From: an uncultured Candidatus Melainabacteria bacterium
GTDB lineage: Bacteria > Cyanobacteriota > Vampirovibrionia > Gastranaerophilales > Gastranaerophilaceae
Direction: 5' to 3'
Length of the DNA stretch: 64,000 nt
Assembly: GCA_947570135.1 (NCBI GenBank)
Contig: CANOTP010000004.1
Span: 1 to 64,000, forward strand
Position 1 is the first letter of the stretch, and each line of letters opens with the position of its first letter. Below are positions 7,549 to 17,019 of the stretch, one piece after another. The translations under genes were made by a program, and so were the position numbers. A model generated the notes under the pieces. It saw only the letters and a list, made by a program, of their open reading frames with translations, had not been told where the DNA came from and made no database searches.

Positions 7549-9321
7549 TTACAAACATTTTTTAATATCTTCGACTATCAAATCTTCTCTTAAATGATAG
7601 CGTTCGTAAAGTCCATCCAACGGTACTCTATCTGTAAATTCTTTTTTAGCACCGAAATTCAAGACTTTGATATCGGAATTCCCGTAAAATCTTGTGATTT
7701 TTTCACCGAAACCACCGTCAAGTACACCGTCTTCAAGTGTTATCACAACTTTGTGGTTTTGTTTTAAACCTTCAAGCATTTCTTCATCAAGCCCTGTAAT
7801 GTAGCAAGGATTAATTAAAGTTGCATCAATTCCTAATGAAGATTTTAATGATTCTTTTACTCTTTGACCTAAACCAAAGAAGTTCCCTAAACCAATAATC
7901 GCAACTTCACTTCCCTGTTCAGCCATTTTAAACTTATTCAAGAGTGAATAATTGGTTTTATCTTCAACACCTGTTGAAACAACTTCACCAAACGGAACCC
8001 TAATTGCAACAGGATGAGAAGTTTGCTCTACCGACCAGTCAAGCATAGCAAGGTATTCTTCTTTATTAGTCGGCGCAAGATAAACAAGATTCGGGATATT
8101 TGACATCATCGGAATATCAAACACCTGCAAGTGCGTAGCATCAGCCCCCGATATTGCACCCCACGAAATTAAAATCGTTGCAGGAGAATTGTTCAAGCAT
8201 AAATCCTGTGATAATTGGTCGTAAGTTCGTTGGATAAATGAACTTAACACCTGCAAAATCGGTTTAGCACCTTGTGACGCCGCAGCAGAAGCGAAAGCCA
8301 CCGCATGCTCTTCTGCGATACCGACATCAACATACTGTTTACCCAATTTATTACGAAAATCTTCACTGTATCCGTATGCTCCGGGGGTTGCAGGAGTTAT
8401 GGTAAAAACTTTCGGGTCTTTTTTTGCTTTTTCTAAAATATAATCCGTTGTAATTGAAGTATAAGATTCACCTTGCGGAGCCTGAGTTTCATTTACTGAG
8501 TCAAGAGTTCCCGGCATAATCCAGTGGAAACCTTCTTTATTTGCCAATGCAGCATCACATCCGTGACCTTTTTCCGTATGAATATGAACAACTACGGGAT
8601 GAGTTGAGTCTTTAATCTTTGAAAATGCCGAAATCAAAGATTCAACATTATTTCCTTCTTCAACATACAAATAATCAAAGCCCATTGCTTTAAAAATATT
8701 ACATTCAGCTTTTCCGTTTGTTCTACGTAATTCTTCAAGATTTTTGTAGTAACCGCCCTGGTTTTCAGCTATAGACATTTCGTTATCGTTAACGATTATA
8801 ATCATATTAGAACCCAAAACAGCCGCGTTATTTAAGCCTTCATAAGCCTCGCCGCCGCTTAGGGAACCGTCACCGATAAGTGCTATAACATTACCTGTTT
8901 CGCCTTTTAAATCCCTTGCTTTTGCAACCCCTGTTGCTAAGCTGACAGAAGTTGAAGTATGACCGACTTTAAATAAATCATGCTCACTTTCTTCAGGGGC
9001 GGTATAACCCGTAAAAGTATTGTATTTTTCAGGATTAGTAAAACCTTCTTTTCTTCCTGTCAGGATTTTATGTGGATAGCATTGATGAGAAACATCAAAA
9101 ACGAATTTATCTTTTGGTGAATTAAAAACATAGTGAAGCGCGATTGTTGCTTCAATAATCCCAAGATTCGGACCAAAGTGACCGCCCGTTGTGTTAACCT
9201 TGGTTATAATATATTCGCGCATCTCATCTGCTAAAGTATTCATCTCCGCGATTGATAATTTTTTGACGTCATCAGGTGTATTGACCTTACTTAATACCGA
9301 TTCTACAGTTGTATTACTCAT
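7549..9321 (-). CDS. dxs: 1-deoxy-D-xylulose-5-phosphate synthase
   Basis: A 590-residue thiamine-diphosphate enzyme joining pyruvate and glyceraldehyde-3-phosphate, the entry step of the MEP isoprenoid pathway. The SHQCYPHKILTGR segment is near residue 78, GHTSTSVSLATG near 120, the ThDP/Mg motif GDGSLSGG at 150 to NDNEMSI at 178, and the catalytic IAEEHAVAFA region near 345. It is somewhat shorter than the usual 610-640 residues, like the short Dxs type seen in some Firmicutes. The start at 9321 is used because AAAGGAG lies eight bases before it; an in-frame ATG 15 bases upstream lacks such a site. Confidence 0.9.
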   Translation of the reverse strand: MSNTTVESVLSKVNTPDDVKKLSIAEMNTLADEMREYIITKVNTTGGHFGPNLGIIEATIALHYVFNSPKDKFVFDVSHQCYPHKILTGRKEGFTNPEKYNTFTGYTAPEESEHDLFKVGHTSTSVSLATGVAKARDLKGETGNVIALIGDGSLSGGEAYEGLNNAAVLGSNMIIIVNDNEMSIAENQGGYYKNLEELRRTNGKAECNIFKAMGFDYLYVEEGNNVESLISAFSKIKDSTHPVVVHIHTEKGHGCDAALANKEGFHWIMPGTLDSVNETQAPQGESYTSITTDYILEKAKKDPKVFTITPATPGAYGYSEDFRNKLGKQYVDVGIAEEHAVAFASAAASQGAKPILQVLSSFIQRTYDQLSQDLCLNNSPATILISWGAISGADATHLQVFDIPMMSNIPNLVYLAPTNKEEYLAMLDWSVEQTSHPVAIRVPFGEVVSTGVEDKTNYSLLNKFKMAEQGSEVAIIGLGNFFGLGQRVKESLKSSLGIDATLINPCYITGLDEEMLEGLKQNHKVVITLEDGVLDGGFGEKITRFYGNSDIKVLNFGAKKEFTDRVPLDGLYERYHLREDLIVEDIKKCL

Positions 9322-9396
9322 ATTTTCTCCTTTCATGTACTTTTACATGAATATTTTACAATCTGATAGCAACTCTCAGTCAATAAATATTTTACA

Positions 9397-10131
9397 TTAT
9401 TTTTTTGTATATAGTTTTTTCCCTATATAATCTTTCCAATAAGATCCGACTCCTGTCGGGCTTTTGTCATTTATTGCATAATAAGCACAAGTTAAAGTCG
9501 ATTCTGCTGTTGTTCCGGGTTTACAATAATCAATCGAAGCCTGTTTTGTTCCTCCTGTACTCCAACCTGCTTTAGAGTTATCTGCATGATATTGACCTTC
9601 AGGAATCACCGCTCCGTCTGTTGTAAAAAGAAAACTGAATATGTCTATACCTAAAGTGTTAGGTTTTTTATCAGGACCATTCAAATCAATACATAAACGC
9701 GGTCCATTTTTCGGTACAGAAAATAACCCGTCAATTTGATAAAAATACCCGCCCATATTGTAATTACGTCTGTTCCAGGTATCATCACATGGTTGATTCG
9801 TTTCTGTTAGTTTAATACCGCCCAGACTGAATTTTTGATTATATGGACGAGCAGCAATACGTTGTACTCCTGTGCCTGTAGAATATTTGTTTAATTCATC
9901 CAATAAAAGCTGAACATCTTTGTTTTCTGCTGCAAAACCTGGAACAGATTGTTCATGATCATCCATAAATCGTCTTGAAACCTGATTCCACTCCGAATAA
10001 GCTTTTTTTAAACGTACTTGAAATTCTTTATTTCTGGTATTTGCAATCAAGTTTGGAATTGTCATTGCAGCAACCACTCCGATTATTCCAAGTGTGATTA
10101 AAACCTCAGCAAGAGTAAATCCTTTCTTCAT
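9397..10131 (-). CDS. Type IV prepilin-like / pseudopilin protein (HTH-paired, copy B)
   Basis: A 244-residue prepilin-like protein beginning MKKGFTLAEVLITLG, with Gly/Phe cleavage site, Glu5 and a hydrophobic helix through IPNLIA. The C-terminal domain has QPCDD, GPRLCIDLNGPDKKPNTLGID and SPTGVGSYWKDYIGKK. It is the close paralogue of the poly-G gene at 6740, sharing FMD-H-E, the motif block and the tail. The start at 10131 removes a five-residue extension and places the basic leader in the normal position after AAAGG. It faces the XRE gene at 10258 across three repeats. Confidence 0.9.
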   Translation of the reverse strand: MKKGFTLAEVLITLGIIGVVAAMTIPNLIANTRNKEFQVRLKKAYSEWNQVSRRFMDDHEQSVPGFAAENKDVQLLLDELNKYSTGTGVQRIAARPYNQKFSLGGIKLTETNQPCDDTWNRRNYNMGGYFYQIDGLFSVPKNGPRLCIDLNGPDKKPNTLGIDIFSFLFTTDGAVIPEGQYHADNSKAGWSTGGTKQASIDYCKPGTTAESTLTCAYYAINDKSPTGVGSYWKDYIGKKLYTKK

Positions 10132-10170
10132 TTCTTGACCTTTCATATTAATAACTTTGTTGTTTGATAT

Positions 10171-10229
10171 TGTAATACATTAAGTTTATTAGTTCAATAC
10201 ATTAATAAAATGATGTAATACATACTTAA
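10171..10229. promoter_or_regulatory. Three direct repeats between prepilin B and its HTH gene
   Basis: TGTAATACATTAA (10171-10183), TTCAATACATTAA (10193-10205) and TGTAATACATACTTAA (10214-10229), 22 and 21 bases apart, so roughly two helical turns. This is the likely operator array of the XRE protein at 10258, distinct in sequence from the arrays of the other modules. Confidence 0.65.
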
Positions 10230-10257
10230 TATCTTCTGCAAATAAGGGTTAAATTGA

Positions 10258-10575
10258 ATGATGATAAAAAAACAGTTTGGTAAAAGGTTAAGGGAACTGC
10301 GTATAAATAAAGAATTAACGCAGGAAAAAATGTCGGAAAGTATCGGAATTCAGCCTGAAAATTATTCCAGGATAGAAAACGGGTTATCTTTTCCAAAGCC
10401 TGAAAATATTGAAAAAATAAGTCAGGTTTTGGGTGTTGAAGTTGTGGATTTATTTCAATTTAAAAACCTGAATAATTATGAAAAAATTCTTGATGCTTTA
10501 ATAAATAAATTAAAAACAGATGAAACAGCCGCAGTAATGGCTTATAAGTTCTTAAAAAGCATAGGTAAAATTTAG
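10258..10575 (+). CDS. XRE-family transcriptional regulator (module B)
   Basis: A 105-residue protein with a classic Cro/CI helix-turn-helix at residues 6-62: GKRLRELRINKELTQEKMS, then the recognition helix in IQPENYSRIENG and FPKPENIEKISQVLGVEV. The 40-residue C-terminal tail (to SIGKI) is helical and may mediate dimerisation. AAGGG precedes ATG. It is transcribed away from prepilin B across three direct repeats that it probably binds. A role as autoregulated repressor of the prepilin is inference. Confidence 0.85.
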   Translation: MMIKKQFGKRLRELRINKELTQEKMSESIGIQPENYSRIENGLSFPKPENIEKISQVLGVEVVDLFQFKNLNNYEKILDALINKLKTDETAAVMAYKFLKSIGKI

Positions 10576-10664
10576 TTTTTTGTAAATTATTGTTACTCAA
10601 ATATTAAAATAATAGCAAAACATGGGATGTTTTGGTTTAATGTACTTAAGAAGGATATAAGTTC

Positions 10665-11114
10665 ATGGCTATAGAATTTTATTTGGCAGGTACAATAAAA
10701 GACAGTAATAAGATAGTTTTAGGACACAGAGGCGGTAACGGAAAACCGAACAGTGTCAGCCAAATTATTGAAGTTGATAAGGCTGATGAATATATCTCAA
10801 AAAGAAAGAGCGTAGATAAAAAAGAAGCGGTATTAGGCTGGGGATTAAATTTATCGACATTGACAGTAGCTGCTTTGGTGGCTGCAGGAAAGCCTAAATT
10901 TGGCGGCGTAATCGGTAAAGCTTTTGCCGCAACGGTTATAGTTTTGGAAGGTCTTGCGTTATCATTAAAATTATCGACAAAATACAGACATTCTCAAATT
11001 GCAAAATTAAATGAAAAGTTTGATGTTCAAGAAACAGACTCTCTTGAACTGAATTTTAATCCTGATTATGAGCCTTTAAAAAAGCCTGAACCTTCTAAAG
11101 TCCCTTTTAGTTAG
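10665..11114 (+). CDS. Unknown small protein with a hydrophobic centre
   Basis: A protein of 149 residues of unknown family. It has an N-terminal soluble segment (EFYLAGTIKDSNK), a hydrophobic, alanine-rich pair of helices at about residues 60-105 that may span the membrane, and a polar, proline-ending tail (KKPEPSKVPFS). AAGGATA precedes the ATG at suitable spacing. It stands alone between the XRE gene and the convergent MacB permease. Confidence 0.7.
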   Translation: MAIEFYLAGTIKDSNKIVLGHRGGNGKPNSVSQIIEVDKADEYISKRKSVDKKEAVLGWGLNLSTLTVAALVAAGKPKFGGVIGKAFAATVIVLEGLALSLKLSTKYRHSQIAKLNEKFDVQETDSLELNFNPDYEPLKKPEPSKVPFS

Positions 11115-11116
11115 CC

Positions 11117-12346
11117 CTACTCGTATCTTAAGGCGTCAATAGGGTTTAAAAGTGATGCTTTGTAGGCAGGATAGTATCCGAATCCTATCCCGATTGCGGC
11201 TGAAAATCCAAGCGATAACAGGATAGATGATGTTGTTATTGCAACATTCATACCGCCGAATTTCTGCATCAGATAAGCTCCGCCTATTCCGATTGCAACC
11301 CCTATCAGACCGCCGACCATAGACAGTAAAAACGATTCAATAAGAAATTGTATGCGAATATCTGAGGCTTTAGCGCCTATTGCCATACGGATTCCGATTT
11401 CTTTTGTACGTTCGGTGACTGATACAAGCATTATGTTCATAATCCCGATTCCGCCGACAATCAGTGAAACACCTGCGATTGCGCCAAGCAGAAGCGACAT
11501 GGTTTTTGTTGTTGATTTAATTGTTTCCTGCATTTCGGCTAAATTTCTTATCTCAAAGTCATTGTCCTGGTTTTTTCCGATATTGTGGCGTTGTTTTAAC
11601 AGATCTGTTATATCTTCTTGTGCGATATTTATAACTTCGTCATTTTGAGCTTTAACTGCAATCATACTGACTGTCCCCGGGAAATCTGTTCCGAACACTT
11701 TTCTTTGCGCTGTTGTAATCGGGATAAACACCATATCATCCTGGTCTTGTCCCATTCCGCTTGAACCTTTTGTTTTCAGTAATCCGACGACTTTAAACGG
11801 GATATTTCCGATTCTGATTGTTTTTCCGATAGGGTCAACGTCACCGAAAAGTTCTGTTGAAACGGTTTGACCGATTATTGCTACTTTTGTGCTGTTTTTA
11901 TTATCTTCAGGCAGGAATCCCCGTCCTGATTCGATTTCGTAGTTTCTTATCATAAAATAAGGCATTGTTGTTCCGCCGACTGTTGTTGACCAATTTTGAT
12001 TACCGTAAGTCAGTTGCTTGCCTTCTGATGAGTAAGGCGCAAGGGCAAGTATTCCGCGGCATTTTGATTCGATTGCCGCCGCATCTTTAAGCGTCAATGT
12101 CGGTCGGGTGCCTGAGCCCATTCTGACCCCGCCTGATTTAGCAGAAGCTGAACGAATCATAAGCAAATTACTTCCCATAGATTCCATATCTTTGGCAATT
12201 TTTTTACTTGCTCCCGTGCCGACTGCAAGCATTATGATTACCGCGCTGACCCCGATAATTATTCCTAAACTTGTCAGGATTGAGCGCATTTTGTTTATTT
12301 TCAGCGATACTGTCGCCATTTTTATTATTGATTTTAAGTCAAGCAT
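11117..12346 (-). CDS. MacB-type ABC transporter permease subunit
   Basis: A 409-residue permease with the MacB/FtsX architecture: a first transmembrane helix (about 20-45, SILTSLGIIIGVSAVIIM), a large periplasmic domain (about 50-280) and three C-terminal membrane helices (about 290-315, 340-365, 370-395) with the FtsX signature TERTKEIGIRMAIGA. It is the last of four genes in the TolC-MacA-ATPase-permease operon. ATG (12346) overlaps the ATPase stop as TAATG and has GGGAG before it, so the two halves of this split MacB are translationally coupled. Confidence 0.9.
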   Translation of the reverse strand: MLDLKSIIKMATVSLKINKMRSILTSLGIIIGVSAVIIMLAVGTGASKKIAKDMESMGSNLLMIRSASAKSGGVRMGSGTRPTLTLKDAAAIESKCRGILALAPYSSEGKQLTYGNQNWSTTVGGTTMPYFMIRNYEIESGRGFLPEDNKNSTKVAIIGQTVSTELFGDVDPIGKTIRIGNIPFKVVGLLKTKGSSGMGQDQDDMVFIPITTAQRKVFGTDFPGTVSMIAVKAQNDEVINIAQEDITDLLKQRHNIGKNQDNDFEIRNLAEMQETIKSTTKTMSLLLGAIAGVSLIVGGIGIMNIMLVSVTERTKEIGIRMAIGAKASDIRIQFLIESFLLSMVGGLIGVAIGIGGAYLMQKFGGMNVAITTSSILLSLGFSAAIGIGFGYYPAYKASLLNPIDALRYE

Positions 12347-13062
12347 TATGTCTCCCTGCTGCGGTGTGTCAGCCACTTATCTTTTGCTTCGTCAAGTACA
12401 ATATTTCCGTCTTTGAATTTTACTACGCGTTTTGTGTACTCGGCAATATCAGGTTCGTGGGTTACAAGTACGATTGTTTTACCCATTTCTTCGTTTAATC
12501 GTACAAAAAATTCCATAACCTCAATACTTGTTTTTGTATCAAGGTTACCTGTCGGTTCATCGGCTAAAATCAACGGAGCATCATTAACTATGGCGCGAGC
12601 AATTGCGACACGTTGTTGTTGACCGCCTGACATTTGATTTGGCATATGGTCTTCTCTGTTTTTCAGTCCTACGATATTTAGTGCCCATTTAGCCCGTTCA
12701 ATTCGTTCTTCTTCTGGGATTCCTTTGTAAATCATCGGAAGACAAACATTATCAAGTGCTGAAGTTCTTGAAATCAGGTTAAATCCTTGAAAAATAAACC
12801 CGATTTTCTCACAGCGAACCATTGCAAGTCTATTATTATCAAGGTTAAGCATGTCTTCTCCGTCAAGAAAATAGCTGCCTGATGTAGGTTTATCAAGGGT
12901 TCCGAGCATATTCATACAAGTTGATTTGCCTGAGCCGGAGGTTCCCATTATCGCAACAAATTCACCTTTTTTTATGTTAAAGGACACGTTGTTTAGTGCG
13001 TTAAACGAGTCTTCTCCTGTTTGGTAGGTTTTTATTGCATTTTTTACTTCTATTAAATTCAT
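12346..13062 (-). CDS. MacB-type ABC transporter ATP-binding subunit
   Basis: A 238-residue ATPase of the MacB/LolD class. Walker A GTSGSGKST is near residue 40, the Q-loop in FIFQGFNL near 90, the ABC signature MSGGQQQR near 144, Walker B LILADEPTGNLD near 163 and the H-loop VTHE near 203. In Escherichia coli MacB these sequences are fused to the permease; here they are separate. A longer frame to 13164 only shadows the macA gene; the ATG at 13062 has AAGGG upstream and follows the macA stop by ten bases. Confidence 0.93.
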   Translation of the reverse strand: MNLIEVKNAIKTYQTGEDSFNALNNVSFNIKKGEFVAIMGTSGSGKSTCMNMLGTLDKPTSGSYFLDGEDMLNLDNNRLAMVRCEKIGFIFQGFNLISRTSALDNVCLPMIYKGIPEEERIERAKWALNIVGLKNREDHMPNQMSGGQQQRVAIARAIVNDAPLILADEPTGNLDTKTSIEVMEFFVRLNEEMGKTIVLVTHEPDIAEYTKRVVKFKDGNIVLDEAKDKWLTHRSRET

Positions 13063-13072
13063 ATTATTACCC

Positions 13073-14269
13073 TTACCTGAACATCCCCGGAGGTCCGCCG
13101 CGGCGGCCGTTGGAAGGTTTGCTGCTTTTTCCTTTGCCGCCTGATGAGCCGACAATAACGTCATCTCCGACTTTAAGTTTGTCAGAAATAATTTCTACGT
13201 TAGAATCATCACTTGATCCCTGCTTAATATCGATTCTGTTTGGTTTTCCTTTTTCAAGAATCCAGATACCTTGGTTTTTGTATTTTTGGCCGCTTGTTTC
13301 AGGCGAGAATTTCAAAGCGATACTTGGGGCGCACATTACATTTTCACTGCGTTTTGTAATTATTGAAACATTTGCGGTCATTCCCGGTTTAAGTTTTAAA
13401 TCCTCGTTGCTGACACTTACGATAACCGTATAGGTTACAACGTTTGATGTTGTGGTAGAATCAAGTCTTACTTGTGTTACCTTTCCGTAAAATGTGCTGT
13501 CAGGATATCCGTCAAGTGTGTATTCAACATCTTGTCCTTCTTTTACCTGTCCGATATCGGCTTCTGAGACGTTAACTTCGATTTGCATTTTTGTTAAGTC
13601 CTGAGCGATTTTGAATAATTCGGGCGCTTGGAAACTTGCGGCAACAGGCTGTCCGACGTCGATATCGCGCGAAATTATTGTACCGTCAACGGGTGCGATA
13701 ATTTTTGTATAGCCAAGGTTTGTCATTGCCGTGTTGTAACTTGCTCTAGCTTGAGCGATAGAGGCGCGTTGGGCGCCTATTGCGGCTTTTTGGGCAAGGT
13801 AATCGCTTTCTGCCTGGTCAAGTTCACTTCTTGCGATGAAATTCTTTGCATAAAGGTTTTTGTAACGGTTATAAGTCTTTTCTGCCATAACAAGCTGAGC
13901 GTTGAGTTTTGCAAGGTTTGCCTGCGCGTTATTGATTTGTGCCGTGTTTTGGTCTACTGCTGCCTGAAAATTTGCTGGGTCAATTTGAGCTAATAACTGA
14001 CCTTTTTTAACCTCTGAATTAAAGTCAACGTAAATTTCTTTCATAAGCCCTGAAACCGTTGAGCCGACGCTTACGATGTTTACGGGGTTAATTGTTCCCG
14101 AAGCTTCTACAACATCGGTTATTGTACATTTTGTAAGTTTTTCTGTTTGGTAAGTAATTTTATTGGCATTAAAGTTTGCTATACAAGTGCAGCCCAGTGC
14201 CAGAACAACTGCCACGGGGATTATTATACGTTTTTTTAGGTATTTTTGTTTAATATTTTGAATATCCAT
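13073..14269 (-). CDS. MacA-type periplasmic adaptor (membrane fusion protein)
   Basis: A 398-residue HlyD/MacA-family adaptor. It has an N-terminal membrane anchor (about residues 15-32), a barrel-sandwich/lipoyl half motif (GLMKEIYVDFNSEVKKGQLL, about 70-90), an alpha-hairpin with coiled coil (about 100-175), the second lipoyl half (ITAPVDG-like IIAPVDGTII) and a beta-barrel. The C-terminus ends in a glycine/arginine-rich tail, GRRGGPPGMFR. It would bridge the MacB inner-membrane pump and the TolC channel encoded immediately upstream, two bases apart. Confidence 0.93.
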   Translation of the reverse strand: MDIQNIKQKYLKKRIIIPVAVVLALGCTCIANFNANKITYQTEKLTKCTITDVVEASGTINPVNIVSVGSTVSGLMKEIYVDFNSEVKKGQLLAQIDPANFQAAVDQNTAQINNAQANLAKLNAQLVMAEKTYNRYKNLYAKNFIARSELDQAESDYLAQKAAIGAQRASIAQARASYNTAMTNLGYTKIIAPVDGTIISRDIDVGQPVAASFQAPELFKIAQDLTKMQIEVNVSEADIGQVKEGQDVEYTLDGYPDSTFYGKVTQVRLDSTTTSNVVTYTVIVSVSNEDLKLKPGMTANVSIITKRSENVMCAPSIALKFSPETSGQKYKNQGIWILEKGKPNRIDIKQGSSDDSNVEIISDKLKVGDDVIVGSSGGKGKSSKPSNGRRGGPPGMFR

Positions 14270-14270
14270 G

Positions 14271-15731
14271 TTATTTCCCTTCCAGTGTTACTGTAACTTC
14301 CTGCGGAAGTGAGATAACACTTTCTAAGTTGGCTCTTGCTACGTTGTATTTATAAATTGTTTCAATATAAGAACATTGAGCGTTGTTGTAATTGACTTTT
14401 GCATCCTGTAGTTGAATGTAATCACCCAATCCCACGTAATATCTGCCTTCTGCAAGTTCGTAGTTCTCAAGTGTTTGGCGAACTTTTACGGCTAAAAGCG
14501 GAATTTGTTTTTCAAGTTCAATCATATTTATGTATGCGTTTTGAACTTGGAAATATATATCCTGATTAAGTTGATTTAGGGCGTTTTCTGCAATATCTAC
14601 CTGAAATTTTGCCGCATCAACCTGTGATTTTTGCGCCATAATATTAACTGATGAACTCAGGTTTACCCCGACGTTAAACGAATTTGTGTTGTTTGTGTCG
14701 CGAAATCCGTATCCTGCGTTAGCGGAAAGTGACGGGTAATAATTTCTTTTTATATATAAAAGATTTTCTTTTACCGCATCTACCGTTGAATTGTAAGCTT
14801 TTAAGTCTGCACGGTTTTTGTATGCCATATTCATGCATTCTTCAAAAGTGTACGGGAAATCAGTTAATTTGTAATCAGTAAGAACTTCAAGCTTTTCAAC
14901 AGACGAGATAAGTTTAGCGTCATTTACGTTAACGGGGATGTAGTTTGCGTCTTGGTCTGACGGTTTTGTGATTTTTGCCAAATCAACGGGTGCAACGTTA
15001 TCCGCTATGTTAAAATTTTCGGTTCCTTCTATTGAATATGTCGGAGCTTTTGTCAGATACATTGCGTTATTTAAATTTACAAGCGAGTTTTTGTAAGCAT
15101 TTTCGGATTTGATAAGCTGGATTTTAGAATCGCTAAGGGTAACTTCAGCGTTTACCAAATCGATTTTTGATTTGATGCCTTCATCATAATAAGCTTTTGT
15201 TCTTAAGTAGTTACGTTCGTTAATATCAACGTACGCTTTATTTATCATAACTGTTGCACGCGCTGCCAAAACTTCATAGTATCTTTGTTTTACTGCAAAG
15301 GTTGTTTCTCTGACAGTGTTGTCAAAATAATATTGATCAGCAATTAAGTAAAATTTCTGCATTTTAATTCTGGCATTTGTTCTGCCAAAATTCCATAAAA
15401 GCTGGTTTAGGGTTGTTTCAATTGAGTAAACATTAGTATTTGAGGTATAATTTTTTGTATCTGTCGAGTTGTAATTGTAACCAGTTCCAACGCCAAGTGT
15501 TGGAAAGAATTCCGACCTCGCGATATTAACATTTGCTTTTGAAATACCCCAGTTGTAGCGGGCGTTTTTTATAGCGGGATTATTGTTTAAAGCAATTGAA
15601 ATGCAATCGTTTAGCGACAATACAGAATCCTGCTCAACTTTTATATCATCAATCGCTATTGCGGGTGTCAAAGTTAAGCTTAATATTATAAATATACTTG
15701 CTGCAGCTTTTTTTAAATTTAGAGTCCTCAT
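14271..15731 (-). CDS. TolC-family outer membrane channel of the MacAB operon
   Basis: A 486-residue outer-membrane efflux protein with a signal peptide (residues 1-26, ending AIA) and two OEP repeats (about 40-230 and 300-480) separated by a linker. It is the first gene of a four-gene minus-strand operon, two bases before the macA-type gene, and so most likely forms the exit duct of this tripartite exporter. MacAB-TolC systems export antibiotics, toxins or siderophores; the substrate cannot be told here. Sequence GGGGGG lies about 55 bases upstream. Confidence 0.92.
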   Translation of the reverse strand: MRTLNLKKAAASIFIILSLTLTPAIAIDDIKVEQDSVLSLNDCISIALNNNPAIKNARYNWGISKANVNIARSEFFPTLGVGTGYNYNSTDTKNYTSNTNVYSIETTLNQLLWNFGRTNARIKMQKFYLIADQYYFDNTVRETTFAVKQRYYEVLAARATVMINKAYVDINERNYLRTKAYYDEGIKSKIDLVNAEVTLSDSKIQLIKSENAYKNSLVNLNNAMYLTKAPTYSIEGTENFNIADNVAPVDLAKITKPSDQDANYIPVNVNDAKLISSVEKLEVLTDYKLTDFPYTFEECMNMAYKNRADLKAYNSTVDAVKENLLYIKRNYYPSLSANAGYGFRDTNNTNSFNVGVNLSSSVNIMAQKSQVDAAKFQVDIAENALNQLNQDIYFQVQNAYINMIELEKQIPLLAVKVRQTLENYELAEGRYYVGLGDYIQLQDAKVNYNNAQCSYIETIYKYNVARANLESVISLPQEVTVTLEGK

Positions 15732-15800
15732 AACCTAAAAACGATTAAACTATTAATTTGTTCATTTGTAATCATTCAACAGGGGGGTAAATTAAGAAGA

Positions 15801-16892
15801 TTATGAGATTTTATCGGCGCTTGCAAGAAATTCAAGCAGGCTTATTACTTTTGTTTTGCCTTCTGTTGCAATCAGTCCTTGTTTTAAACCTAAAATGCAC
15901 GCAGGACAAGTTGTTATTACATAATCGGCGTTCGTTTTTTTGATGTTTTGGGCTTTTTTCTTAGAAAGTTCTAAAGATAATTTTCTGTTTTTAACAGAAA
16001 AGCTTCCTGAAAATCCGCAACAGGTGTCATAATCATTCATTTCGATATAACTTACGTTTTCGCAGTTTTCTAAAATCTTTGTCAGAAAGTAATCGTTTTT
16101 CAAGTGACATGGTTTGTGAAAGGTCACGGTTACGGGTTTGTTGAACTTAAACTTAATCCCTTTCAGTGCGATTAAATTACCCCAGTTAATTGATTTCTCA
16201 TCAGGTATGGTTTTTGAGTTCGGGAAGTATTTTGAATAGTCTGACAGGGTGCTTTCACAGCTTGCACAGTCTGTTACCAGGTAATCAAAATCACCCTCAA
16301 GTAATTCCAAATTATGTTTTGCCGCTTGTTCAAACCGTTTTAGGTTTCCTTCCGATAAAAACGGTAGCCCGCAGCATTCAAAATCCGGTTCAATTATATT
16401 TATCGGATAATTTTTGAAGATTTTGTTTAGATAATTGTCGGTACGAGGGCAAACTTGATTCACACAACCTTTGAAGTAAACAACATTTAAACCTTCTTGC
16501 ACTGTTCGTGGTGGACGGAAAGGTTTTGATATTGTTTTTCCAATCTTTAAAATTGTTCCCATAATTTCTCTGCTAAAGCAAAAATTAATAAGTTTTCCAA
16601 GTAAAGTTGAGTGCATATATTCATATTTTGCAACGTTGAGAATTTGCGTTACATCAATTGCGCTCGGGCAAAAACTGTTGCATTTGCCGCATTTTAAGCA
16701 CATATCAAGGTATTTGTTTATGTTTTTTGAAAGTTTAAGTTTTCCCGTTGCGACTCCGTGAAGCATTATAAACTTGCCTTTACTTACAACACATTCGTTT
16801 TGTGTAAGTTCAAACAACGGACAGGCACCTTGGCATAACCCGCATTTTGAACATTTATTTAAATCAGCTTCAAAATCTTTTAAACACTTCAT
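15801..16892 (-). CDS. Fe-S oxidoreductase subunit (GlcF/LutA-like, two CCG domains)
   Basis: A 363-residue iron-sulfur protein. Two 4Fe-4S motifs stand at the N-terminus (CSKCGLCQGACP, about residues 14-25, and CLKCGKCNSFCP near 66-77), followed by two cysteine-rich CCG domains (CCGLPFLSEG and CCGFSGSFS, each with a second C-x-x-C part such as CPAC). This is the layout of glycolate oxidase subunit GlcF and lactate utilisation LutA. No flavoprotein partner (GlcD-like) is next to it, so the substrate is open. Length is slightly below the usual 400. Confidence 0.85.
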   Translation of the reverse strand: MKCLKDFEADLNKCSKCGLCQGACPLFELTQNECVVSKGKFIMLHGVATGKLKLSKNINKYLDMCLKCGKCNSFCPSAIDVTQILNVAKYEYMHSTLLGKLINFCFSREIMGTILKIGKTISKPFRPPRTVQEGLNVVYFKGCVNQVCPRTDNYLNKIFKNYPINIIEPDFECCGLPFLSEGNLKRFEQAAKHNLELLEGDFDYLVTDCASCESTLSDYSKYFPNSKTIPDEKSINWGNLIALKGIKFKFNKPVTVTFHKPCHLKNDYFLTKILENCENVSYIEMNDYDTCCGFSGSFSVKNRKLSLELSKKKAQNIKKTNADYVITTCPACILGLKQGLIATEGKTKVISLLEFLASADKIS

Positions 16893-17019
16893 AACAAGAT
16901 ATTAGCACAAACGAGATTCAGGGTGTTTGTTACGAAAAATTAATAATTACGGGCGAATTATTAAATTTTTTTCGGCTAATAGCCGATAAGGTTAATAACT
17001 GAGAATAAGAGGATTCATC

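Noticed and set aside
13035-13433. Plus-strand frame with proline/arginine-rich start across the macA end
   Set aside because: It lies antisense to the GC-rich glycine tail of the MacA-type protein and has no ribosome site; it is a shadow frame.
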